64,000 nt of DNA from contig NC_084591.1 in the NCBI RefSeq assembly GCF_033807715.1, positions 27,500,090 to 27,564,089 on the forward strand. Direction: 5' to 3'. The DNA comes from Cololabis saira. Its lineage: Eukaryota; Chordata; Actinopteri; Beloniformes; Belonidae. Positions 13,352-25,300 of this stretch are shown in pieces. The position numbers and the translations under genes are program-made. The notes beneath the pieces are model-generated. The model was given only the letters and a program-made list of their open reading frames with translations, was not told where the DNA came from and searched no databases. Position 1 is the first letter of the stretch, and each line of letters opens with the position of its first letter.

Positions 13352-16300
13352 TTACGTGCTATTCATCATCTTTCGTTTCTTGAGGCGATCACGCCAGTCT
13401 GTAGGAAGGGCCTCAAAGTTGGCATTCTTTGAAGCTTTTCCTCTGTAAAATAAAACAAAAGTAACAATTAGTAAATAGGAGCGATAACAGAGGACTCAGG
13501 AGCAAAAATGTGTTAAGATGAAAAAAAAAAACAGCACATACGTCACGAGCTGCTGTTGCCTCCAGTCCTCGATGTTCTTCTTGTTGAGCTGATCCCTGTC
13601 TTCATCACTGGAGCTGCTTTTTTCCTCTTCATCCAACTCTTTCTGAATGCTCTGCCACTTCTTTACCAGTGACGGCATTTTGGTCTTACTTTTCTTTGAC
13701 TACAGAAATGGGGGAGAAAAGAATGAAGTGGAAAAAAATACTTTCATGTATTTTCATGAAACGACTTGGAATAGTATTAAAAATAACTTTGGGTTCTTGT
13801 TTTGTTTTTGAGCATAGATTTGGGTTTCTCGCATTGTTGGTGAAGATTCCTGGTCAGTCATGCAAGTCATGGTAATTCTCAAAGCTTTAAAAAAAAAAAA
13901 AACCCCAAAAAAACAACATTTATGTCCATTATAGTTTCAAATGCAACTTATCGTAACCATGTCCCTTTACACCGATTTTTCAAGCTAACCCTTCACCTAA
14001 TTGAGCCAATCATGCTAAAACCTTCCAATGTATTATTGAAAATAAATAAATAAATAGAACTCTGCAAAAAGTTCTGTCCATTTCATCAACTTATAACGTG
14101 ATTAACGCAAATTAAAGCTCTTTATTCCTGACAAAATTTTGAATATACCATTGGAAGCTGTTACAACAAAAGCGAATTTGCAAACCTTGATAAAACATTG
14201 TCTACCTAAATCAGTAGATCGAAACATTACGCACCAAAAGAAGCGAATGGACCGATAGTGAAGCCTGTTTTATTGAGCCCATGTTTCTATAATATTCTTG
14301 TTAGTTTGGTTTTAGCAGTTATAAAAACTCCCTGTTATTCTTAGCAACCTGATGAATTGTGTTATCTTGTGATAAAAAGGGAATATTGTTTTCTTTAAGT
14401 AGTGGGTTATGGAAAATAGCTTATCTGTGTGGTCCAAAAATAAATAAATAAAATGCAAATAAAAAAAACACAAAGGACAAATAGATGCAGCACCAACCTT
14501 GTCTTTTTTTGGTTTCTTGGTCTTATCTACAAGTGGGGGTTTTGGTAGCGGTGGCTCCGGGGGGGGCTGAGATGGTGGCAGCGGTGGTTGGGGAGGCAGG
14601 GCCGGGGCCGGCGGTGCAGGGGGTTCACAGGGGATGAGAGGGGCGAGGACCGCTGGCATGCCCCAGTAGGCAGTGGCTGGCATTAGAGGTGCTGCAAACA
14701 AAGAGAAAACTTGTACATTTTAATTATTTTAATGTCGCAAATGATTTTAATTCATGTCATCACGTTAAAATTTTCATCCACATTGCAAGAGAGAGACAAT
14801 AAATCACTGCATCATCCTCACCACTTCTTCAGTCATAATTTGAGATGTCTATCGTGAACCGTGCTAAAATGAAACAGTACGAAAACAACTATAGACCAAC
14901 CAATGTCCACTAATGATGAGAAAGCTGCCAGTATTACTCTGATTACATTTGGGTGTTCACCTACCGCTTTCTGGTTCCCAGAGGAACTCCACTAAAAAGG
15001 AAGCTAAAATATAAAATGCATTAAAACTCTACAGACTGTTTTAGCAAAGTAGCTACAACTACCCTCTCTTGATTCTGTAGCTGAAAACAAAGTAATGTAA
15101 ATATGTTTCCGTCCCAACCGTGTTATCTTTTTAAAAACTCTGTGAGCCAGTTGCCATAACTTTTTCAGAAACCTGACAATGACTATTATATGATCACAAG
15201 ACGATTTACGAGGAAAAACCAACACCGGAGTCTCAGAGCACCATAGAAATGGTTATTTTGTACTTTTTAACAATCTCTTAATAACCTGCTAAGAACTTCG
15301 TCGCTTGCTCACATCAACAGCCGTCCTGTGCATGTATTAATTCTTTATTTATTGTGAGCTTTTCGAATAGTGGAAACAGCTCAAATAATAGCATTGGTTC
15401 ATATGAACACACATGTGTAAAGAATAGTGAGCAATGCGGTGATAGCAGGTCACAGGTCGGTATAATAAAAACAAGTGAAGACAGTGAAAGAACAGAGAAT
15501 GGCAAGCGTGTCTGAGATTATGGAAGTAAAGGCTGAATTACAGTTCTGCGTTAAATCAACGCAGAGGATACGCGGCTACGCGGGAGGCTCCGTAGCCTAC
15601 ACTGTAGCCTGACGTGCACCTCCCAAAAAAATTTAACTACGCGTCGAGGCGAAGCAGACCCAACGCAGACCGAGAGTGCTGTGATTGGTTTGCTTGGTAG
15701 CAACGCATTTCCGGTTCCGGTGTGGGAAGCAGTAGTTAACTTTCAGCTCTCTTTTCTTCGTGTGTGTGTGTGATTTTTTTTTTTTTATTGTTTTGGTTTT
15801 TTGCACAATCGTTGTCCTTTTCTCTTTGATTCACTGTGACCGGAAAAGCCGGAAGATAAACAAAGTATCAACTAGCGCTCTGGGGGGGGTACTGCACCGT
15901 GGCGAAATGGAGTGACTGAGAAGTCCGAAGGGTTCACGACGGCGTCACGGCAACGGCGTAGGCTCTGCGTTGGTTTAACGCAGAACCTTAAATCAGGCTT
16001 AATTCTGAAAGTATGTGGGCATTGTGGTATTTTTCAGTGTTGTGATCTTCATTACATTCTTGTCCCACTGTAATAACAACCCCAGCTCATAAGCCAAAAA
16101 AAGCATTACAATGGTTGTTTTGTAAATGTCTGTTTTTCTCTAAATTATATAGAGTAGTATCAATTTGAGCAATAAGAAATATATTTAAATCAATACAAAA
16201 TTTCTTGTCAAGATGACTACTCGTTGTGAAAGTATTATGATATAAAGCCCACAATTCATAAATAATTTAATTTAGGAAAAACAGACTCCCCTTAGATGTA

Positions 16301-19300
16301 GAAACTGTAGTGTTTTTACCTGACGTAGCAGCTGCTTGGGTGTAAAGAATGGGACTGCTGCCAATAGTGATGTTTTTATGGACTTGACCAGCTTTACGCT
16401 TTTGACCCCTCCCCAAAGGGCTCGACTCCATAAGCTGTTGAAAAAAATAAACTTGACTGTGTAGCATTGCATATATAGAAGAAGTAAAATGTATACAAAT
16501 TCAGTCTCACACACTCACACCTACCTTTATTCCCATGGAGCCAGGAGGTAAAGGAGGCCTCCCACTGCCGTCTTCCTCTGTTCCAGGGGCTGGAGGCTCG
16601 TCGTCATTATCATCATCCATCTCCATCTCCACCTCCATGATCTCCCCATCGCTGTCAGGAGGGGGAGGAGGTGGAGGAGGTGACCCTGGGGGCGGTGGGG
16701 GAGGTGGAGGGGGGCTATCAGGAAGTGGTGGTTGGGATGGAGACCAGAAGGAGGACGCACCGGGCTGAGGAGGTTGTGGTGGCACAGCAGGACTACGTGC
16801 AGAAGATTCTGTATATATTTTTAAAGAAAAAAAGGGAAATAATAAAAAAAAAAAAAAAACACACAAAACAGGGGGGGAATGAGGACACAGTGTAATAAAT
16901 GCAGCATTGCAAAATTCATACCTTCAAAAAGATACGCACATACATGTGATGTGAGAACATCACATGAGGGGGCGACACAATGGGTTAGCAGACCTGAGTA
17001 ATTTCGGTCTCGCCTCAAAAATTGAAGTGAAGAAGAGTTAAAGACGAGTTCACCGATCAAAAACAAGGAGAGAGTTAGTGGATATTTTACAGTGAATGTG
17101 ATTATTTACTTGTACAGGAGTTGGTGGATTTTGTTTTGTTGCGGCTGCGTAGCGGAGTTATGAAGACTGCCATGAACATGACTACGTACAAATGTCAACC
17201 ATCGGGGTCCCTGAATCTCAATAGCTTGTTAGATGACCATTAAGAAAACAGTCAACAACCACACAAATGCTTTGGGAATGTCAATCCGTGGCATTTGACT
17301 GAGATTTCTCAATTAATTTGTCTTGGAATTTTTTTTAAACGCACATCCTTTCCATTGATATATACTGTGTTCCTGCTTTACTTGTGACCCAGCGCCTCTT
17401 GTGGTCAGATCAGCTTCATACTTCCACTTACAGCCACAACTAAATCTGCCAACTCTTTGTTTTTTCTTTTAAAGAAAGTATACCACCCCTTTTGTATACA
17501 ACCCCCCGCTCTCCTTGTTTTTCTGAGAGCCATATTGATTGGTAAACTCTTCTCATCACTACTTCTCTTCAGTTCAGACCCCCTCACGTGATGTTTTGTG
17601 GTTCTTGGGTTGCCTGTATTATTTTTTCCTAAATTATGGTCAAAGGTCTTAGCAGTCACCAACTGACCTGTAACTTCACCAGTTGATCCCGATGTCGTCT
17701 TGGCATCCCCTTGACTCGGAGTTTGTGTCTCGGTACCTGGTTCCTTTGGAAGTTCTTCCTCCTTGTCCTCCTCGGTTGGAAATTCCCACTGGGAGGCACC
17801 AGTCCGGTCCCTCACATAGAAATACCGCCTGTGCTCTCTGTGGGACAACAGAGATAGAAAGCAACAGTCTCAACCATTGTCTTTGACTTGCGTAGTAGCA
17901 TGACACCCTGGGACTGTGGGGCAAGAGACTTGATGTAATGTCCACAATAAGGAGTAAAAATGTTGGTATGGACAGCAGTTTCAGCTATCCAGAACGAAGG
18001 CCTAATTAGTGTGGTTATGGGTGTGGATAGGGAACCCACCTTGCTCTCAAGAATAAATAACGCAAAACAAATCATCTCTAGGTCCTGAAAGTACCTTTCA
18101 GCAGCTCACATCATGGTTGTCACATTTGTTCTGTTTTAGACAACCATTTCCTCCAAGAAACAGGAAGACACCATGGAGGAAACACCATCGGCATCATCAT
18201 CAATAATCACAGTTCAGAATACATCACGCAATCAATTCACTTAACATCAGAAAGAAAGAAAGAAAGAAAGAAAAAAGTAAAAACAGAAGACATATAATAT
18301 AAGATTTGGTCTGACCTGCTGGATTCCGGGCATTGCTCCATCTTCACCTTTTATTTGATGGGCGACACTCGTTGCTTCCATGACATCGCTCTGTCTGCTT
18401 TGCATTCTGGGAGTTGTAGTCCTGAAAAGTGCAAAGCTTTCCCTCCAAACCAACCCTCCTAGCATACAACTCATCCCAAATTTCCCTCATAATCAACCCG
18501 TGCTCAAGTCTACATATGCCCTTAGAACAAGGGTCGCGAGAGTCAGTTACAGGGACATGGAGTCCTTTTGTTGCTCGTATGTTTACAGGAAGCAGGCTGG
18601 CTCACAGTGAAAACTCCCTTATTTTTATGTGCAAGGACTGCATCACAGAAACCTGAAGAGTCTGTTTCTGGTAAGTATTTAGATCCGCTCGGACAGGTTA
18701 AGGTTCTCCCCAAGTCATGTTATAAAGTCTGTACCCCCGGCACTGAGGTGGGGTTGTAGTCACACCGAAAGATTTATTGGGGGGGCGAGGGAGGTTATAG
18801 TAGTGAAAGGTAAGGAACGCGTACCTGTCCCAGTGGCAGGACCAGCCTTTAGGGGTGGCGTTAAGTTCGTAATATTTTATGTGTTCGGCAGCTTCCTGCA
18901 GCCGGCGACGAAGATAGACCCCATTCAGTGCACCCTCCCTCCAGTCAGCAATCCGTGTCTATAAAAAGAAAAAGCAAAATGAAAAAGGAGAGATTAGATG
19001 AATTCCAAAAAGAGAAGAAGGATAAAGAGACAGAAGAGGTGAAAGATAGATGGATACGAGGAAAGAATAATTAAATTTCCAGGGTGACAATTTATGATGG
19101 ATTATTATACGCATTTAAATATTAAGTACCACTGTAAGGCAGCACAAAATTGTTGGAAGAAAAATGAAATGTTAAATATTTTAGAAGTTGTACAAGGACA
19201 ACTGCAACTGAGAAGTAGAAAATTAACCTTTTCCCACCTCAGTTTGCAGCAGAAGCAAATGAAAGTTTGAAATCGTCTTCTTGTTTATTCCCAGGAATTC

Positions 19301-22300
19301 CATCTTGCTGGTGACGGTGTTAGCCAGTTCTCCAATCTGAAACTTAATTATTCAGCATGAAGAGAAAAGATGTGTTAAAACATTGTAACAATTACTGAAA
19401 ACCACCTGGCCAAAAAGCTCACCACTTGGAATAAATAGACAAGAGCCTCCTATTGGAAAATGACTGCAGTGGTCATACTGTTTCAGCTAACAAGTCATTT
19501 CACCTTCACCATTTCATCAGTTCCTCATTCCTTAAACGCCCTGCTCAAGGAATCTTTAAAGAAGAAATGTCAAAGAATAAAAAACAATGAATGATTCTTT
19601 GACATTTCTTCCTAAAACGCCTGGTAAAATCGAACTGATTAAATTGACCAGGAGAACTCCAAGCAATGTTTAATGGTGGAAATAACAGCATTTCCCACAT
19701 GCACAACGTGAGAAAAAACATTTTGAGAGTGAAATGATATGTAGATATAAGAAAACCATTTATCGGTGAGGTCAGCTCTTCACAGAGATAAATGTGACAC
19801 TGACCAATCTAATAATAGGAGCAATGCCATGGCAACATATGCCACAATCAAAACATGGAAGTGGATTAAAAAAATTTGTATTGGGAGGGATTTATTAATT
19901 ACGTTGTATTTATTTATTTATTTATTTATTTTCTTTTGCCTTTGTAGTGCAGTCAGTAAGACGGACATATGATGAGCTCACCTTCAGCTCAGGTGTCTCC
20001 ACCTCCTCTTTGACAGCAGGTTTGGTAACCAAATTGTCATCAGAACTGTTTGAGTCCTTGTTTTCTCCTTCCACAACACCTTCTATGTCTTTAGGTAGAC
20101 CTACAGGACAAGAATGGCATTTAATGCTGCAGAAATGTATCACACTGAACACGACTATCATTCCAACCACTCCTATCAAGCATGTGTAAATATCTGAACT
20201 CACTAATGTCTGTGCTGTCCTGCTGGTCTGAGCCTCCACTGTTACAGTCAGGGCTGGCAGCAGATGGGAAGACAGCCTTCCACCGGTTCTTCTTCACTAG
20301 GAGACCACGAGATCCTGTGGCTTCTTGGCTGGCCTCAGAACATGGACTGGAACCACCTGCACTTCCATCACCCTCTTCCAGGGCCCTGAGCTCTGCCTAA
20401 GAATCAGATGTCAAAATTTGGTTACAGCACGCTCACTCGGACCAAACTTCCCAGAAATGTTTAAACAGCGGCACTAAATCCTTTTGAGACACAGCAACTG
20501 CAACACATTGGAAACATTCTGTTATATCGATATACAGTACTTTTACGTTGATGTTTCTCAAGGATTTCACAAAAGCACTTTCTCATTTCAAGATCTTCAG
20601 CGTCAGACGTTTTGCTATTTGGACTACACGACTTATCTTGTAATATGGAGTTCTTTGAAGTTTTGCTGTTAACGGGAGCGCTCTAAGGTCAGAAATGATT
20701 TGGATTTGTCACAATGACTTGGGATTACATGGGGTTTTTCACTGAAAAATGATTTATGATGGCAGAACAAGAAAGGTAAGACTGAATTCAAAATTGGGCT
20801 GTAGGAAGTGATTTATTTTAAAAATGTTTTGCTCTTTGACAGCTGGCTGAGCGCGTTTTTTCTGCAGAGTGGTGATCCTTACACTGTTGCAGTCTGTTGT
20901 ATAACAGGCCAGTGTTTGTAGCCATGCAGCAGGTGGTGGCTAATGCGGGTTTTCTGTGGCACAACGGGGTGTTGGACTGTCTTGTTTAGGCTCAGTCTTT
21001 ATCGGGCTAAAGCTGAGATGTTTTCTGTTTGTCTGCCATGCTGCATGTCGTCTACTGCTTTATATGACCTTGAGTGATCCGTTTGTTATCTGCCCCAATA
21101 CTGGAGGCTTTTGTTAGGAAGATGTTAAACAATATACCAGTTGAAGGGATCCCATCTGAACATAAAGCTGACACATTCATGTGTAGTCATACTAATCAAA
21201 AAAAGAGCATGTCTGAAAAGGGATTAAAATCCACTCAAAGTAATTCCTGCTAATGATCAAGGTTTCCGACTTAACAGCATTAAATCCTCACCTTCTTTCT
21301 CTCCAGAGCGAGTTCCAGCTCCATCGTATCCTCCTCTGTCTCCTCATCAGCGTCTGCATTTTCTCCTGACTGCTTCTTGTTGCAAAGATCCTTCTGGGTA
21401 TTGAGGCCTAAGTCTGAGTCCACAAGTGGTGTGGCGGGAGATCCAGGAGGCTGGACACCTTCTCCATCAGAATCTAAACTGTTCTCAGTTTCATCTAAAT
21501 CCTTCAGCAGTCTTTTTCGCCACTTTTCCTCAGCCTCTTTCACTTCAGAGGGGATGAGCGGAGCGAGGAGGGACGCAGCCACACCCCGACTCTCTTCTTC
21601 TTCATTTGTAAGGCCTACAACACTCTCCATTACCTCCTGTTAGGCAAACAAAGTACCCAAAAATATTAAATACATACATTAACATTTTTATTTAACAACA
21701 CTAGGGGTGTAACAATATATCGTGCCACGAAATTTCGCGATACAAAAACGTCACGATACGTGTCGTGGAGGTGATAAACTGTATCGCGATATTGGGTTAT
21801 TAATATTAATCTATTGTGTTGACTAGAAACGCGCATCCGACCGCAGCCGCGCGGACCGAAATCTTACTCCGCTCAGAAGAAAGTAGTCCCGTTTTGCGGT
21901 CCTGTTTTGAGCTCTGAACCTTTACTTATTTAAGTCTGGTGTAGAGTTAAGCCTTACCTTAATAAATTAAACCTTTTTCGGGTCGTGAGTAGGATAAACA
22001 CGGGAAAACTTCTGCGTGAGTTTGCGTGTACTTCAATGTCCGCTCAACAGCGTAGGATTTCAGAATATCAACACAACACCTAGTGCTGTATCACTCCGCC
22101 CAATCTAAAACATACCAACAACTGATAAACTGACTACTGTAATTATAGTCCCTGATTTACAGAATATAAAGAATATATTTATAAAATAATGAACCCTGAA
22201 TTAACAAAATAACCTTCTTAACAAAAATAAATCTCCTCTTACACTTATAAGGTGAGCATGAATCAATCTTTTTTATGATGTAAAATTGTATGTATTTATT

Positions 22301-25300
22301 TACTTGTATTTATTTATTCAATTTTAGTTGTTCAATTTCTGGAAAATAAAAAAGTCAAATCATACATGAGAGAAACTATTCAGTTTGTGGCTAAATATTT
22401 GTACTTGTATGAAACTGAAGATCATAATGCAAACCTGACATTTACTTTTAGTTCAGTTTGTGGAAAATGGTTGGCCTGGCTTTCTCTTTAAAACTTAAAC
22501 AGTTATAAAGCATTACAAACTGTAACATTAGGGCAAATGCACAGCATTGTTTTGTATTTTGTGTCTTTCAAATAAAAGACAATTTTTTCCAGTCATATGT
22601 TCCTCTATCAAGGTTGTTAAAAAATACAGCTATAATATCGTATCGTATCGTTATCGTGACCTCAATATCGTGTATCGTACCGTATCGTGAGATTAGAGTA
22701 TCGTTACACCCCTAAACAACACAGAAACAAGATGACTCACGCTGACGTGAAACTTAATGGAACTTACCTTTGTTTTGGCCTCTTTTGCTACTGCTGCTAC
22801 TGGTGGCGCTGCAGCAGGGGCAGGATTTTCCTCTGGGTAAAAACCTGCCTGGGCTGTGACGTTGCCATTGCCGTTGCCATTGACACTGACACTAGTATTA
22901 GTACTAGTACTAGAAAGAATATAATACAAAACATCAATGATAACAGAATTTCTGCATTAGAAGTAACCGAATCAAAAATATGAATGTGATATTAATTACG
23001 CTTTTAAGACAGAACTATTATTCACCAACATGTCATAATACGCAGAATTGATTTGTCCTACCTGTTGGTATACTGTGTGAGGCTTTGCACCTGATCAGCC
23101 AAGTAGTGTGGCAGCTCCCAAGAAACCTCATTGCTCACTGTGTTCCAGTAGTAATAACATCCAGAGTTTTCATCCCATACTTCTTGCCAGTCTCCCATTT
23201 CTACACCCACTGTAATAGAAATACAAACAATTCGAGATGTTTTAGCAGACTTTCCATGACATCTTCATCACAACATCTATTTTTAAGAGAGGTTATCAAT
23301 AAAGTTTAAATGCAGACAAAAATGATTCCACTGTGCTACACATTTAATTAACCTAATTCAAAAGTTATTTAGCAGTAATCTAGCAGTCAATACTTAACGT
23401 TGTTTTTTCCTGAAAAGAAATTAATGTTTTAATACTTTTGCTCCAAGAAGAAGAAGAAAAGAAAAAATCAATTTAAAGCATTAGGTATATCTTTAAACAG
23501 CAAAAAATATCTACCTCCAGCAAGTGAATCCTGAGTGTTGTACTCAAAGTCAGTGGCAGCAGTCGGCTGTGTCTGAGCTTCAGGTTTAGGTGGCGTGGGA
23601 TTAGGAGGGGCATTAATTTCTGCATCCTCTGTACTTGGCTGAGTTGTGATTGCATCGATTTCCTAGAGCACAAAGTATAATAACATGAACTTATATTGAT
23701 TAAAGACAGGTTTTCAGTAAAAAATAAAAGGTTTATTTTCTTCTGGGTTTTAGAAAACTCACTTTTGTGATGAAAAACAATATCCAAGTTTGAAAAAGAC
23801 TGAATAAATCTGTCAAAAAGTTAAAATCGTCATGCCCCTTTACGAGTCCAAGGTCAAGATAAAAGATATACCGTTTCCTTTGAGTTCCCACTGACATATT
23901 GACCTCAGATTATTTCATACAATTCCTCATCTGTCACTCATAATGTTCTGTTGTTTTGATTAGGTAACGGTGCATATTTGAGTTATATTTCTGGAAGCCA
24001 CACAAAACCCGAGACCTCCTTGATTCTAATTTCAATCACAGAACTGAGACAGCAAATCCCGCTCAGTTCATAAATGCTATAAATAAATATATAAATAAAA
24101 TAAAATTGAATTGGTGTGGCCTCAGTCATTCAGATGATGGTAACGTCCGAAAGGCCCAAAACACAGCAACTTGACTTCAGTTTTTTTTTTTTTTTTGACA
24201 TTTCACCTGAGATCCTGAAAACTTCATATTGAAGTGTTTGAACTGAGAAAAATTTTCAGATGGAAGGTGAAATACCTTCAAGAAAAATAAAGAGAAACTG
24301 AAGTTCATGTGCTGTGATTCGAGCCTTGGAGAATTCAATTAAAAAAGTTAAAATGACAAATAATACATATACAGTTACTGAAATATAAACATGTAAATCA
24401 CATATACAGACTTAAACAACCACATTAGTATTACAAATATACTCACAGCCATAAAATTAGCCAGTGTACTATCGATGTCAGTCGACTGGTTGGGTTGAGA
24501 ATTTGAGGCTAAACCACAAGAGTCTTCAGCATCTTCGTCATCGCTGTCCTCGTAGGCTCCAAGCAAGGACAAACCCTCTACATAGGAAAATAGAGCCGCT
24601 TTATTCAAGCAAAGGAAATCACTACACTAGAAAGAAAATTTTGTAAGACACGCTTAACTCACCAGTGGCCTTTACTGGTGGTGGCTTCATGTCTGTGCGC
24701 TTTATCAATGCGTGTCCATCACCATCCTGTTCATCTACATAGAAGCAGTTAAAAAAGAAAAGGGGTTTAACATTAAAATACAGCACTTCTTTCTGTAATC
24801 TATCATAATCAATGACATTAAAATTGCCTTCAAAAGACATTGAAACAATTGAAATCACCCAACTGGGCAGGTTCACACCCAGCTGAGAGAATATCACTAT
24901 TATAACTATTTTCAGGGTCTGAAATAAACAAACAAATGAACGGTGCTGAAATAGTGCCTAGAACAGTTCCCGAAACCTTTATGTGTTGATGAGGGAGTTG
25001 GACCACGAGATGTCATAAAATGTCAGCATATGCCAATAAAAGGTAGGTAAAAATACTAAAATACATCTTAAAAAATCTGAGCCATTTAGTTGGTGCTTTA
25101 AAGGAGTGTTGCACAGCTTTTGACAGGGTTTATAACTCTGTAAATCAAAGTGTTTAGTACTTGGACCAACGCAAACAGACTTTCCAAGCCTGATTTTAAC
25201 AGAATATGAAACTGAAATAAATAAGCACCACACTGTTATCAGGTGTCTGACGTAGGGCTGGGCGATTATACGATCTCGATTTGTGATCGCGATCAAATTA

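Noticed and set aside
16535..16768. Gly/Ser-rich plus-strand frame
   Set aside because: It is the antisense shadow of the fnbp4 poly-proline exon.
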